Shown here: in pieces, positions 9,286 to 19,191 of the stretch
Numbering within the stretch: position 1 is the first letter of the stretch
Layout of the letters: each line of letters begins with the position of its first letter
From: Chitinivorax sp. B
GTDB taxonomy: Bacteria; Pseudomonadota; Gammaproteobacteria; Burkholderiales; SCOH01
Reading direction: 5' to 3'
Length of the DNA stretch: 64,000 bases
Assembly: GCF_005503445.1 (NCBI RefSeq)
Contig: NZ_SCOH01000026.1
Coordinates: forward strand, 21,433 to 85,432
Program-made: the position numbers and the translations under genes
The notes under the pieces: generated by a model
What the model was told of the DNA's origin: nothing
What the model saw: the letters and a program-made list of their open reading frames with translations, nothing else
Database searches by the model: none

Positions 9286-9300
9286 CGTGTCTATTACACC

Positions 9301-9567
9301 TCAGTCGAATTGCTTTGCCAGCAGTGCTGCCACCAGATCACCGATTGGCACATTACGTTCCGTGGCCATTGCCTGTAACTTTTTCACCAGATCGCCGGGC
9401 AGCTTCACGGCAAAGGGCACCAAGCCGGCTGCCTGATCCAGTCGCCGTTGCTCGCGGCGATCAGGGATGGCTGCAGAATCTGCACCAAAGCGGCTGGGGG
9501 CCGTACTCTTGGCCAGCTTGTCATTGATCTTCAAACCACGATTCTTTTCCAGATCAGTACGTTTCAT
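9301..9567 (-). CDS. Hypothetical protein with ribbon-helix-helix-like C-terminus
   Basis: 88 residues; I do not recognise a named family. The N-terminal half is basic and probably flexible. The C-terminal half has a strand-helix-helix pattern (VPFAVKLPGDLVKKLQAMATERNVPIGDLVAALL) like ribbon-helix-helix DNA-binding proteins or antitoxins. It is 15 bases upstream of the EF-Tu-domain-like gene on the same strand and the two are likely cotranscribed. The 234 bases upstream (9568-9801) separate it from the divergent diguanylate cyclase gene. Confidence 0.6.
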   Translation of the reverse strand: MKRTDLEKNRGLKINDKLAKSTAPSRFGADSAAIPDRREQRRLDQAAGLVPFAVKLPGDLVKKLQAMATERNVPIGDLVAALLAKQFD

Positions 9568-9801
9568 CGCTCAAATACTTTCGTCAACAAAATTGACCGC
9601 GATTGTACGCGCTTGTCTGCCAGTTCCAAACTGGAATACTGACCCACCACCCCCGCCAATAACACCCTGAATACATATTGCCTTCAAGGTATGGGCTATG
9701 TTTAAACCTAGTCTTCAACCCGCCTCCGTGAAACTTGGAAGACAGCTTGCCATGCGAGCTCAACAATAAAGCAATTCGATCGCACCGTTGGAGCCTTACT
9801 G

Positions 9802-11730
9802 ATGTTTGTGCCCAGTATGTTGACCGTTACCATCATCACTTTAAGTGTACTTTTGGCTTATCTTGGCCGAAGGGCATTGGTGAGGCGTCGCACCAATCAA
9901 TCACTTGACGGTCCAACAAGACTCAGAATCAGTACTGAGGCCAGAATGCAAGCAATCGTCCAGACTGCGGTGGATGCCATCGTGACGATGGACGAACAAG
10001 GTTGCATCATGGATTTCAATCCGGGTGCCGAACGGATGTTCGGATACCGTGCGCAGGAGGTAATTGGTCGCGACGTTTCCTGTCTGATGCCAGAACCTGA
10101 AACTAGTCATCATCCGGAATATGTCAAGCGGTATTTGCGTGGCGCGCCCCCCGCCATTATTGGAAAAGGGCGAAATGTCACGGCGAAGCGCAGCAATGGG
10201 GAATGCTTCCCAGCCCATCTATCAATCGGCGAAGCCTCGCTTGAACATGGTCGCCTGTTCATTGGCATCATGCGGGATATGACGCAGCATTGGCAACTGG
10301 AGCAGGAGCTGTTGCAGCACCGGGATCATTTGCAGTCATTGGTAACCGATCGTACTCAAGAGCTGGCCACCGCCAATGCCAACTTGAAAGCTGAAGTAGC
10401 GGAGCGTCAGCACAGAGAACAGTTGATACAGAATTACGCGGAACGGATACAGGATCTGTACAACCATGCACCTTGCGGCTATCACTCACTGGCGGCGGAT
10501 GGCACGATCATCAAGATCAATGATACCGAATTGCAATGGCTGGGTTATTCCCGACTGGAAGTTGAAGGAAGAATGAATTTTCTCGACCTGTTGCAACCTG
10601 ACTGCGCCACCAATTTCCAGACCAGTTTTTCCCAACTCAAGCAACAAGGCCAAATCACCGATATCGAATTCAACCTGAAATGCAAAGACGGGGCGTCACT
10701 ACCAGCGCTGGTCCGTGCCAGCAGTGTACGTGACCATGACGGTGAGTTCGTCTATTCCCGGACAACGGTATTCGATATACGCCAACGCAAGCATTTCGAA
10801 AACATCCTGTTTGAAGAAAAAGAGCGGCTACAGGTTATTTTGCAAGCAATTACCGATGGCGTCATCTACACCAATGAAGCCCATATCATTCAATTCGTCA
10901 ATCGGTCGGCAGAAGCCTTAATCGACCTTGCGGCAACCGAAATGGTCAATCAACCATTGCCGGCTATCCTGACATTGTTGGATGACACCACGCAGCAACG
11001 GCTGGATGTAATAGCACAGCTTCCAGTCGATCCGACCTGCCAGCCTGCCCGAGCCAAGCCAGCCTTGTTGAAGAAACGCGTTGGACAACTGATCGCCATC
11101 GATTTCACAAGCGAACTCACACGTAAGGCCAGCGGTACCTCAGGTGGCATAGTCATCGTGCTGCATGATGCAACGGAAGAGCGGAAACGCACCAAACAGT
11201 TGTCCTTTGAAGCCTCGCACGATGCATTGACAGGTTTGCCGAATCGATCCCTGTTCAATCACCTGCTGCGGCACCAGATAGAACACGCGCAGCGCCACCA
11301 TGAGACCTTCGGCCTGCTGTTCCTGGATCTGGATGGTTTCAAGCCCGTGAACGACACGTTGGGCCATCATGCCGGGGATATCCTGCTATGCATGGTGGCT
11401 AGCCGTCTCAGCCAATGTGTTCGAAGTGAAGATGCGGTGGCACGTTACAGCGGCGATGAATTCACCGTGATTCTCAACAGTGATAACGCCCAACAGGATT
11501 GCGCATTTGTCGCCGAACGGATACTGAAAGCACTGAATGAGCGGTTCCAGATTGACGACAAGGACACCCATATCAGCGCCAGTATTGGCATCAGCCTGTT
11601 TCCAGTCGATGCCATTACCATCGAGACACTGATAGAGATGGCAGATCAAGCAATGTACCGCGCGAAAAAAATGGGGGGCAATCAGTATGTTTTCAGCGCT
11701 GCCAACGCGAATTCAAAAGTACTGTCATGA
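9802..11730 (+). CDS. Membrane-anchored PAS-GGDEF diguanylate cyclase
   Basis: 642 residues; makes cyclic-di-GMP. One N-terminal TM helix (about 5-22), then three PAS-type domains (about 45-165, 210-330 and 340-465), the first with a FixL-like FNPGAERMFGY motif, then a GGDEF domain (about 470-640). The active-site loop reads SGDEF instead of GGDEF, a tolerated variant. The product-inhibition site R-x-x-D (RSED) sits five residues before it, so feedback inhibition should be retained. No EAL domain. ATG at 9802 has GGAG upstream. Signal sensed is unknown; the PAS domains suggest redox or small-ligand sensing. Confidence 0.92.
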   Translation: MFVPSMLTVTIITLSVLLAYLGRRALVRRRTNQSLDGPTRLRISTEARMQAIVQTAVDAIVTMDEQGCIMDFNPGAERMFGYRAQEVIGRDVSCLMPEPETSHHPEYVKRYLRGAPPAIIGKGRNVTAKRSNGECFPAHLSIGEASLEHGRLFIGIMRDMTQHWQLEQELLQHRDHLQSLVTDRTQELATANANLKAEVAERQHREQLIQNYAERIQDLYNHAPCGYHSLAADGTIIKINDTELQWLGYSRLEVEGRMNFLDLLQPDCATNFQTSFSQLKQQGQITDIEFNLKCKDGASLPALVRASSVRDHDGEFVYSRTTVFDIRQRKHFENILFEEKERLQVILQAITDGVIYTNEAHIIQFVNRSAEALIDLAATEMVNQPLPAILTLLDDTTQQRLDVIAQLPVDPTCQPARAKPALLKKRVGQLIAIDFTSELTRKASGTSGGIVIVLHDATEERKRTKQLSFEASHDALTGLPNRSLFNHLLRHQIEHAQRHHETFGLLFLDLDGFKPVNDTLGHHAGDILLCMVASRLSQCVRSEDAVARYSGDEFTVILNSDNAQQDCAFVAERILKALNERFQIDDKDTHISASIGISLFPVDAITIETLIEMADQAMYRAKKMGGNQYVFSAANANSKVLS

Positions 11731-11759
11731 CCGGGTTTGTCTATGTAACCAATCTTGCC

Positions 11760-12332
11760 TCAGCGAACAGATGGTCGGAACGAATCACCCAGTCCTTGCA
11801 ATGGCCCAAGTGGGTTAGTCTGCTCCTCGTGGCGGCGAATCGTCGGTGTTCCGCCACTGTCCTTGTACACTACCTTCCCATCGACCATAACGATCATGCC
11901 GGTGAAGTGCCAACCTTGCACATCGACCTTGCGCTTGAAGCCCAGGAAATCCACCGCGAAATTTCCCACCCGTTTGCGATCTTCACGCAGAAAGTCCACC
12001 TTGTAAGCAACACAGCGCTGTTTCGCCATCAGACAATCCCGTACCCCCGCATCCAATTGGCCAGATTCAGATACCCCCAATGGCACAAATCGAGCAATCA
12101 CATCAGCATAGCCAACCACGGTAATATTGGGCTCGGCTTCCGGGTGCAGACCCATTTGCTTCAGTTCCGCAATCTCGGTGACATAGGGGGTGATGGCTGC
12201 GAACTGCTCGGATAGCTGTTCATATGTCTGCCATCTGACCTTCGGGTCGGCCTCCCAAGAGGGCAACATACTGGCGCAACCAGATAACAATCCGCCAAAT
12301 AATCCAAAGATGGAAATAAGTTTGAGACGCAT
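11760..12332 (-). CDS. Putative lipoprotein
   Basis: 190 residues from the ATG at 12332, which gives a proper lipoprotein signal peptide with lipobox L-S-G-C at about residue 18; a longer frame begins at 12365. The mature part is soluble, with a predicted alpha/beta pattern and two cysteines (DCLMAKQRC) that could form a disulfide. I do not recognise the family. It is convergent with the diguanylate cyclase gene, leaving about 30 bases between stops, and lies downstream of the beta-CASP nuclease gene on the same strand. Confidence 0.7.
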   Translation of the reverse strand: MRLKLISIFGLFGGLLSGCASMLPSWEADPKVRWQTYEQLSEQFAAITPYVTEIAELKQMGLHPEAEPNITVVGYADVIARFVPLGVSESGQLDAGVRDCLMAKQRCVAYKVDFLREDRKRVGNFAVDFLGFKRKVDVQGWHFTGMIVMVDGKVVYKDSGGTPTIRRHEEQTNPLGPLQGLGDSFRPSVR

Positions 12333-12395
12333 GCTTGCATCCAAAATAAGGCGTTGACCTGGCATGCCTGAATACCTTGCCCATTGCCGAATGGA

Positions 12396-13757
12396 TCACT
12401 GTAATTCAATGGTCTGCAGATAATCAGGCACCAGACAACGCCAATGCTTCTGTTCCTCGATATGGTGTCGTAATGCATCAGCCGCAACAGGCTCGCCATG
12501 CGTGATGAATACGGTATTCGGCGGTCGGACAAAACTGCCCAACCAGTCCATGATTTCAGTGTAGTCCGCATGGGCGGACAAGTTGGAAAGCAGTTCAACG
12601 TCTGCCTTGATCGAAACATACTCGCCATGAATCTTGACGCTTTCCGCTCCACCCAACATTGCCGCGCCACGTGTGCCTGCTGCCTGAAAACCACAAAACA
12701 GGATGGTATTACGATGATCAGGTGCGAACGATTTGATGTGATGCACGACACGCCCCCCAGTCGCCATACCACTACCCGCCAGAATCACCATGGGCCCGCT
12801 CTGCGCCGTCAGTTGTTTGGATTCGTCCACGTTGGTGACCACACGTGCCGTCTTGCACATCGCTTCACATTGCCCCCGCGTCAGTCGATGCTCACCTGGA
12901 TGTTGCTGAAAGATACGTGTCGCCTCTGCAGCCATCGGGCTATCCAAATAGACTGGAAGGTAGGGAATAGTCTGGCTGATCCTGAGTTGGTGGAGATAGT
13001 AAAGAATGGCCTGTGCGCGCCCTACTGAAAATACCGGGATGATCACTGCGCCGCCGCGTGCGGCCGTACGGCGGATAACCTCCGCCAGCTTGATAGTCGG
13101 GTCGGCGGGATCGTGCCGACGATCACCATAGGTGGACTCCAATACCAGATAATCGGCTTGGTCGACACGACGTGGCGCAATCATGACCTGGTCACGCATT
13201 CGTCCCAGATCTCCCGAAAACAGCAATATCTTGCCAGCATGAGACAATCGCACCATGGATGCGCCCAATATATGGCCCGCCGGTATCAACCGGAATGTCA
13301 AATCCTCACCTAGTTCGATATCCTGATCATAGGCATGCGACACCAGCATCGACAGTGCCTGTTCAGCATCCTCCCGGGTATACAAGGGCAGCGCTGGTTC
13401 GTGTTTGGAGAAATGATGCCGATTGGCATACTCCGCTTCGGCTTCCTGTAAATGTGCCGCATCGCGCAACAGGATTCCACACAGGTCGCGTGTGGCATGG
13501 CTGCAATGTACCTTGCCAGTGAATCCCTGTTTGACCAACAGCGGTAAGTAGCCACTATGGTCGATGTGGGCATGAGTCAGCACCACTGAATCAATACTGG
13601 CCGCATCAACTGGCAGTGGCGCCCAATTGCGCAAACGCAGGTATTTCAGGCCCTGAAATAAACCACAATCTACCAGTACGCGCTGTGTCTCAGTCCTCAC
13701 CAAATACTTGGAGCCGGTGACCGTACCGGTGGCCCCGAGGAAAGTCAGCTGCATCAT
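12396..13757 (-). CDS. Metallo-beta-lactamase/beta-CASP family nuclease
   Basis: 453 residues. The metallo-beta-lactamase HAHIDHSG motif (H-x-H-x-D-H) at about 62-69, the later metal-ligand D in LFSGDLG and the beta-CASP features (GSGMATGGRVVHH, NTVFITHGEP) identify the group of predicted exonucleases related to CPSF-73/Ysh1 and RNase J. Such proteins process or degrade RNA in the cytosol; the substrate here is unknown. AAGGAG lies about 10 bases before the double ATG at 13757. Just upstream of it, on the same strand, is the formate channel gene. Confidence 0.88.
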   Translation of the reverse strand: MMQLTFLGATGTVTGSKYLVRTETQRVLVDCGLFQGLKYLRLRNWAPLPVDAASIDSVVLTHAHIDHSGYLPLLVKQGFTGKVHCSHATRDLCGILLRDAAHLQEAEAEYANRHHFSKHEPALPLYTREDAEQALSMLVSHAYDQDIELGEDLTFRLIPAGHILGASMVRLSHAGKILLFSGDLGRMRDQVMIAPRRVDQADYLVLESTYGDRRHDPADPTIKLAEVIRRTAARGGAVIIPVFSVGRAQAILYYLHQLRISQTIPYLPVYLDSPMAAEATRIFQQHPGEHRLTRGQCEAMCKTARVVTNVDESKQLTAQSGPMVILAGSGMATGGRVVHHIKSFAPDHRNTILFCGFQAAGTRGAAMLGGAESVKIHGEYVSIKADVELLSNLSAHADYTEIMDWLGSFVRPPNTVFITHGEPVAADALRHHIEEQKHWRCLVPDYLQTIELQ

Positions 13758-13794
13758 GAGGATGGGCTCCTTTGGACAAAGGCAGTATCAACCA

Positions 13795-14607
13795 TCAGCC
13801 ACGCCGATAGATCAGATGATAGACCAAGGCCACCAGCACGCTGCCACCCACGAGATTGCCGGCGATAACGGGTCCGAGATTAGCAAACAGGCCACCCCAA
13901 CTGAGCGCATCAAGGTAGGGTATACCGGGTGGCATCGCAGCTTTCAAAAACATCGCCTGCGGGATCAGGTACATGTTGGCAACGCTGTGTTCGAACCCTG
14001 CTGCCACAAATGCCGAAACGGGAAACACTACCGCCACCAGCTTGTCGATCACACTCCGACCGGCCATTGCCATCCACACGGCCATGCATACCAGCACATT
14101 GCACAGCAAGCCTTTCCAGAACAATATCACAGCAGGAGTACTACACTTGGCAATGGCCAACTGGACCACTTGCTCACCCACTGCACCACCGTTCAAGTTG
14201 GGATAGCCAGACAACCCGACCAACATTGCCAGCCCCACCGCACCGACAAAATTCGCGAGACACACCACCAGCCAGTTGCGCACCAGCTCCCATGTGGTAA
14301 TACGCCGATCTGCCCATGCCATCGCCAGCAGATTGTTACCGGTAAACAATTCAGCACCGGCTACCACCACCAACAGCAAACCCAACGAGAACACCACGCC
14401 ACCCAGAAGGCGGCTGCTGGCAAACCCCAAAGACTGGTCGCTGATCACCAGTACAAAATACATGGCACCCAACCCGATGAACGCCCCGGCCAATACACCC
14501 AACAACGCCATCTGCAATAGTGGCAGCCTGGCTTTAGTAACACCGACATTCTCGATGCGCTCAGCGATTTCCCGTGGTGAAAAGACATCAAACCCGTAAA
14601 TTGCCAC
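13795..14607 (-). CDS. Formate/nitrite transporter family channel
   Basis: 270-residue inner-membrane protein with six hydrophobic segments typical of the FocA/NirC pentameric channels. The family pattern GNLVGGS near the C-terminus and A-x-x-x-x-LG-A-x-G / F-T-G-N-N in the middle are present. Starts with GTG at 14607, with AGGA eight bases upstream, immediately after the formate dehydrogenase alpha stop. That position makes formate the likely substrate: the channel would import formate for oxidation or balance it across the membrane. Confidence 0.88.
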   Translation of the reverse strand: MAIYGFDVFSPREIAERIENVGVTKARLPLLQMALLGVLAGAFIGLGAMYFVLVISDQSLGFASSRLLGGVVFSLGLLLVVVAGAELFTGNNLLAMAWADRRITTWELVRNWLVVCLANFVGAVGLAMLVGLSGYPNLNGGAVGEQVVQLAIAKCSTPAVILFWKGLLCNVLVCMAVWMAMAGRSVIDKLVAVVFPVSAFVAAGFEHSVANMYLIPQAMFLKAAMPPGIPYLDALSWGGLFANLGPVIAGNLVGGSVLVALVYHLIYRRG

Positions 14608-14610
14608 CGT

Positions 14611-17268
14611 TTATTCCTGCCGTTCAACACGTACCGCCGTCACCTTATATTCCGGCGCATTGACCATACGATCACGATAACCCGACGTCAGCCGGTTGAC
14701 GAACAAATCTGGCCGGTGGAAAGTCGCATACAATTCGCCGGCTTTCACTTTGTCAGTAATGTGCAAGGGCAGCATGACCTCACCGTAGCGGCTGCGAACT
14801 ATCACCTGCTCACCATCCGACAGGTTCAAACCTTCCGCATCGGCCGGGGACATATCCAACGTATCTGCAGGGCGGAGATTCCTGTTGGGCGTACGATAGG
14901 TCATCGTACCCGCGTTGAAGTGATACAGCGTCCGCCCGGTCATCAATAGCAGCGGATACTCGGCATCGCACTGTTCCAGCGTCGGGAGAAAAGGAACGCA
15001 GGCCAGACTAGCCCGCACACCTGAAGCAAATCGATCGCGATGTAACACCGGCGTACCTGGATGATCCTCACTGGGGCAAGGCCAGTTGATGCTTTCCCGA
15101 TCCAGGCGCTGGTAACTCAAGCCAGCTCCGGCTGGCCACACAGTACGAACTTCATCCCAGATTGCAGCTGGGCTGCCGAATGTAAAACCCTGTGGATGCC
15201 CCATCCGCGCAGCCAACTGCTGAATGATCCACCAGTCGGGTTGTGCTTCGCCAACTGGCTTGATCGCCCGCCGGACCCGTTGCACCCGCCGATCCGAATT
15301 CATGAACGTGCCGTCCTTTTCAAACACACTAGCTGCCGGCAGAAAAACCGAACCAAATGTCTTTGCCGTTTCATTCAGAAACAGATCCTGCACGATGACC
15401 AGTTCCAGCTGCTGTAATGCTGTTGCTGTCCGATTGGCATTTGCCAAAGACAGATAGACATCGTACCCAAACGCCCACAGCGCCTTGAAACTGCCTGTCG
15501 ACGCAGCATCCATCATCGCCAGCAGATCCAATCCGCGCGAAGTTGGTATCGATTCGCCCCAAACGGCCTCAAAACGCGCCCGAGCCTCACTGATGCTTTG
15601 TGCACCAGTCAGCGTGGCAGGCTCACAACCCATCTGTGCGGCGCCTTGCACATTATTTTGCCCACGCAAGGGATTGATGCCACAGCCTGCCTTGCCCAGA
15701 TTACCTGTCAGCAGAGCCAGGTTGATCAATGTCATGACCCCTTCTGTACCTTGTGTGTGTTCCGTCATCCCCAAACCATGGAAGCACATGGCTGGCTTGG
15801 TGGTGGCATACAATCGTGCGGCGGCCCGAATCGTTGCGGCGGGCACGCCACAGCCATCTGTCACGCGCTCCGGAGCAAAGTCGCGGACAAATACGGCAAA
15901 CGTGTCGAATTCATCAACCCGCTGTGAGATGAAGTCAGCATCGATCAACCCTTCTTCGATGATGACCGCTGCCATGGCATTGAACAGCGCAATATTCTGG
16001 CCAGGGCGAATCGGCAGATGCAGATCGGCATACGCTGCCAGCTCGATACGCCTTGGATCGACCACGATCAGACGTGCCCCCTTCAGCACCGCCTGCTTGA
16101 TACGGGCGCCAATCACCGGGTGATTCTCGGTCGGGTTGCAACCGCAGATCAGAAACGCGCCCGCCTGCTCGATATCATCGAAAGCATTGGTCGCCGCACC
16201 TGTGCCCAGCATGGTTTTCAGTGCCTTGGCGGATGGCAGATGGCAAACACGCGCACAGCAGTCGACATTGTTGGTGCGCAATACCAGCCGGGCGAATTTC
16301 TGTGCCAGGTAGTTTTCTTCATTGGTTGCCCGGGCCGAGCCCAGTACGCCTACCGCGTCAGCGCCATATTGCGCAATAACGGCTTTGAGTCTCGCCGCGG
16401 TGAAATCAAGCGCCTCGTCCCAGCTGACTTGCCGCCAGCACTCCCCATCGCGAATCATCGGCGTGGTGATGCGGTCCGGGGCATGCACAAAATCAAACGC
16501 ATATCGCCCTTTGACACACAGATGCCCACGATTGACCGGGCTGTCTGCCGGGCGCACGGCCACGACTTTGTCGTCCCGGCTGCCAACTTGCATCTGGCAC
16601 CCCACGCCACAATAGACACAGGTGCTACGCGTCCACTTCGTTGCAGTTTCGGTAGTGCGTTTATCGAATAGCGCACCGGTCGGGCAACTGTCCACACAGG
16701 CACCGCACGCCACACAGCCACCTTCTTGCAAATCATGGCCATGGGCAGGTGCCACATAACGGTGTTCACCACGCTGCCAGACTGCCCACACAAACTGCCC
16801 CTGCACCTCCTCACAGATACGCACACAACGGTCGCAGTGAATGCATCGATCCATCGCTACCCCCAGGTAAGGGTGGTGCTCATCCTGAAAGCAGGGTGAC
16901 ATCGACTGACTACCAGGCGTCAGCCCATAGGCCGCCAGCAATTGATGGAACGGATGATTCGGCTCACTGGTCAACGCCGCAGCTGGATAATGTTCGGCCA
17001 ATAACGCAAGATTGGTGCGCCGTAAGGCAGCCAGCGCCGGGGTATCTGTCCGGATCACCATACCTTCGACGGCCAGGACTGTACAGCTGGCAACGGGACG
17101 AGATTCTCCTGCCACTTCAACCAGACACAGTCTGCAACCGCCAAACGGCTTGAGTCGGTCATCATGGCAAAGGTGCGGTACCTCATTGCCAGTACTACGA
17201 AGGGCCTGTAGCAGGCTAGTGCCTTCCGGCAGTGTGTGTGATTGGCCGTTGATACTTATTTGAAGCAT
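14611..17268 (-). CDS. fdhA: NAD-type formate dehydrogenase, molybdopterin catalytic subunit
   Basis: 885 residues; oxidises formate to CO2 with a bis-MGD molybdenum or tungsten centre. N-terminal 2Fe-2S domain (C-x10-C-x2-C pattern at about 34-50), two 4Fe-4S ferredoxin motifs (CIHCDRCVRIC and CVACGACVDSC, about 140-195), then the CVYCGVGC cluster motif opening the molybdopterin domain. The catalytic residue is cysteine, in DCCARVCH, with the conserved Arg-x-Cys-His following; no in-frame TGA, so not a selenoprotein. The start overlaps the fdhB stop by 13 bases. Order fdhB-fdhA-channel suggests a cytoplasmic NAD-linked enzyme. No fdhD or fdsG-like gene is nearby. Confidence 0.93.
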   Translation of the reverse strand: MLQISINGQSHTLPEGTSLLQALRSTGNEVPHLCHDDRLKPFGGCRLCLVEVAGESRPVASCTVLAVEGMVIRTDTPALAALRRTNLALLAEHYPAAALTSEPNHPFHQLLAAYGLTPGSQSMSPCFQDEHHPYLGVAMDRCIHCDRCVRICEEVQGQFVWAVWQRGEHRYVAPAHGHDLQEGGCVACGACVDSCPTGALFDKRTTETATKWTRSTCVYCGVGCQMQVGSRDDKVVAVRPADSPVNRGHLCVKGRYAFDFVHAPDRITTPMIRDGECWRQVSWDEALDFTAARLKAVIAQYGADAVGVLGSARATNEENYLAQKFARLVLRTNNVDCCARVCHLPSAKALKTMLGTGAATNAFDDIEQAGAFLICGCNPTENHPVIGARIKQAVLKGARLIVVDPRRIELAAYADLHLPIRPGQNIALFNAMAAVIIEEGLIDADFISQRVDEFDTFAVFVRDFAPERVTDGCGVPAATIRAAARLYATTKPAMCFHGLGMTEHTQGTEGVMTLINLALLTGNLGKAGCGINPLRGQNNVQGAAQMGCEPATLTGAQSISEARARFEAVWGESIPTSRGLDLLAMMDAASTGSFKALWAFGYDVYLSLANANRTATALQQLELVIVQDLFLNETAKTFGSVFLPAASVFEKDGTFMNSDRRVQRVRRAIKPVGEAQPDWWIIQQLAARMGHPQGFTFGSPAAIWDEVRTVWPAGAGLSYQRLDRESINWPCPSEDHPGTPVLHRDRFASGVRASLACVPFLPTLEQCDAEYPLLLMTGRTLYHFNAGTMTYRTPNRNLRPADTLDMSPADAEGLNLSDGEQVIVRSRYGEVMLPLHITDKVKAGELYATFHRPDLFVNRLTSGYRDRMVNAPEYKVTAVRVERQE

Positions 17269-18716
17269 GTCGCCAACTCCTCCGGGTAGTGGCGCTCGAT
17301 GGCGTGTGCAAATTCAGCCAAACCACGACCATGCCCGCACAGGCTGCTGGCAGCCAATGCGGAGATCAGATCCTGCCACCGCTGACGATGTATGCGTTCC
17401 CCTCGTATCACGGCCGAAAACAACCGGGCCAGCGCTGGGCTCCCCAGTCGACAGGGCGTACATTTGCCACAGGACTCCAACGCTCCAAAACGAAACACCT
17501 CGGCAACCAACTCTGCCATCGAGGTATCGTCAGCAAACGCAATCACACCACCATGGCCAACGGCACAGCCGATGGCCTGCAGCGCTTCATAGTCCAGCGG
17601 AGTATCCAGTAAGGTCGGCGGCACCAATCCCGCCAAGGGCCCACCGACCATCACTCCTTTCAGTTGCCCACGCCGCAACCCACCGCCAAGATCGTCGACA
17701 ATCTGTCGCAATGTGATACCGAATTCCACCTCGTACAAACCAGGTCGGTGAAACAGCGAGTTGAGCGACAACAGTTTGCTGCCACGGCTCTTCGCAGTAC
17801 CCATGGCAGCGTAAGCGTCGGGGCCATGGGTGATGATCCAGGGCACCGCACACAACGTTTCCACGTTGTTGACCAAGGTCGGCATCCCATGCAGGCCGTG
17901 TTCAGTCAATTGGGGAGGGCGCAGGCGAATGTCCGGCCGTTTGCCTTCAATGGCATTCAGCATGGCCGTTTCTTCACCACAGATATAGCTACCGTGCCCG
18001 ACCACCAAGTCAAGATGGAAGCGATGTACTGATCCCAGTACATGATCCCCCAGCCATCCTGCTTGTGTGGCTTGCGCCAGGGCATGGTGCAGAATGGCCC
18101 TGGCCTCAGGGTATTCCTTGCGCAGGTAGATGTAGCCCTGTTGTGCCCCGACCGTGATGCCAGCAATCACCATGGCTTCAATCAGCCGGAACGGATCGTC
18201 CTCCAGCAACAGGCGATCACTGAAGGCACCTGGATCACCTTCGTCAGCATTGGCAACAATACACTTGCAGTGCCCCTTCGCACGTGCCACGGCAAGCCAT
18301 TTACGCGCAGTCGGGAAACCTGCTCCACCTCGTCCTCGCAACCCTGAAGCCGCCAGCAGATCCAACAACACGGCCGCGGGTGTAGCCAGTGCCTGCTGCA
18401 ATGCTTGTTCACCACCACGTTGCAAATAACCCATCAGGTCTCGGCATGCACCTGTCGCAAGGTTACCCACAAGAACAGCATGCCGAGCGTGTTGCCCGAT
18501 GTGGACTGGCGCATCGTCACCACACGCTGCCGGCCCACGATAACACTGCCCAAGGCAGAACAAAGGCGGGGTACTGCCATGTGCCTGCTGCCAACGCACC
18601 GGCGCATCATGCCTGGCTGCAAAACAGGCTAAGCCTTGGCAGGCGCGCCCAGCTAATGAATCATGGGCAAGATGGTAGAAACTGGTAATCGATTGGTGTG
18701 GTCGCACCGCCTCCAC
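17256..18716 (-). CDS. fdhB: Formate dehydrogenase NAD-reducing beta subunit (NuoE/NuoF-like fusion)
   Basis: 486 residues. The N-terminal thioredoxin-like part keeps the NuoE 2Fe-2S pattern C-x4-C and later C-x3-C (about 26-60). The rest is NuoF-like: FMN/NADH-binding GRGGAGFPT and GSYICGEETA motifs, and the 4Fe-4S ligands E-S-C-G-K-C-T-P-C-R with a final cysteine in SLCGHG. It passes formate electrons to NAD. The longest frame begins at a TTG (18734); I prefer the GTG at 18716 because AAGGAG lies six bases before it. Operon with fdhA and the formate channel. Confidence 0.9.
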   Translation of the reverse strand: MEAVRPHQSITSFYHLAHDSLAGRACQGLACFAARHDAPVRWQQAHGSTPPLFCLGQCYRGPAACGDDAPVHIGQHARHAVLVGNLATGACRDLMGYLQRGGEQALQQALATPAAVLLDLLAASGLRGRGGAGFPTARKWLAVARAKGHCKCIVANADEGDPGAFSDRLLLEDDPFRLIEAMVIAGITVGAQQGYIYLRKEYPEARAILHHALAQATQAGWLGDHVLGSVHRFHLDLVVGHGSYICGEETAMLNAIEGKRPDIRLRPPQLTEHGLHGMPTLVNNVETLCAVPWIITHGPDAYAAMGTAKSRGSKLLSLNSLFHRPGLYEVEFGITLRQIVDDLGGGLRRGQLKGVMVGGPLAGLVPPTLLDTPLDYEALQAIGCAVGHGGVIAFADDTSMAELVAEVFRFGALESCGKCTPCRLGSPALARLFSAVIRGERIHRQRWQDLISALAASSLCGHGRGLAEFAHAIERHYPEELATCFK

Positions 18717-18765
18717 AACATTCTCCTTCACCAATCTGCAGTGGTCGAAACCAACCCCGGGCCTA

Positions 18766-18909
18766 AGAATCTGTTCAAGGTCTTATTGCGCGACTACGAT
18801 CAGGGCGCATGTGCTGCTCAACATCCTCATGTATCACACCTATACACCGGTTTTTGCGCTGTGCTTCACCCCACTGGTGGCCGCTCATCACAGACCTTGA
18901 ACAGGTTCT
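18766..18909. repeat. 144-bp inverted-repeat element, copy A
   Basis: Terminal inverted repeats AGAATCTGTTCAA (18766) and TTGAACAGGTTCT (ending 18909) bound a 144-bp element whose interior matches, in reverse orientation, the element at 41915-42058 at most positions. Looks like a non-autonomous MITE-type repeat. It lies just upstream of fdhB and could carry a promoter or terminator, which I cannot decide. The rest of the 18717-18954 gap shows nothing. Confidence 0.75.
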
Positions 18910-18954
18910 AAGGCACAGGCTGTGCAGCCACGCTACACGTAACGCCGACAACAA

Positions 18955-19191
18955 TCAGGGGGCAGTACCTTCGATTTCGGGTGTTTCGACCTCAGTGGTA
19001 CGGAACCAGGCATACTTGCCGTCGCCTTCTGCCAACCGCCGATAAAACACGCCGTCGACGGTGACCTTGTCACCGTTGCGGCCCTCCGTGCCCAACCCGC
19101 GTTGTAGTGCTTCTTCCTTGCTGATGCGTACTGCGGTGTAAACACCGTCGCGTCTGGTATAGGTGAAATTGACGATCTTGATCCTGCTCAC
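18955..19191 (-). CDS. Hypothetical protein
   Basis: 78 residues, family not recognised. Sequence suggests a small beta-rich domain: VNFTYTRRDGVYTAVRIS, then GDKVTVDGVFYRRL and YAWFRTTEV. GAGAG precedes the ATG at 19191, which supports translation. Stands alone between the alcohol dehydrogenase gene and the repeat element. Another overlapping frame (19070-19324) has no such support. Confidence 0.5.
   Translation of the reverse strand: MSRIKIVNFTYTRRDGVYTAVRISKEEALQRGLGTEGRNGDKVTVDGVFYRRLAEGDGKYAWFRTTEVETPEIEGTAP

Noticed and set aside
13708..14520. 270-codon plus-strand frame opposite the formate channel
   Set aside because: Antisense shadow with His/Gln/Pro-rich composition; the channel has clear family motifs on the other strand.
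18663..18911. Frames inside the 144-bp repeats that look alike at protein level
   Set aside because: The similarity follows from the DNA repeat itself; both frames lack starts and the stretch is bounded by inverted repeats.
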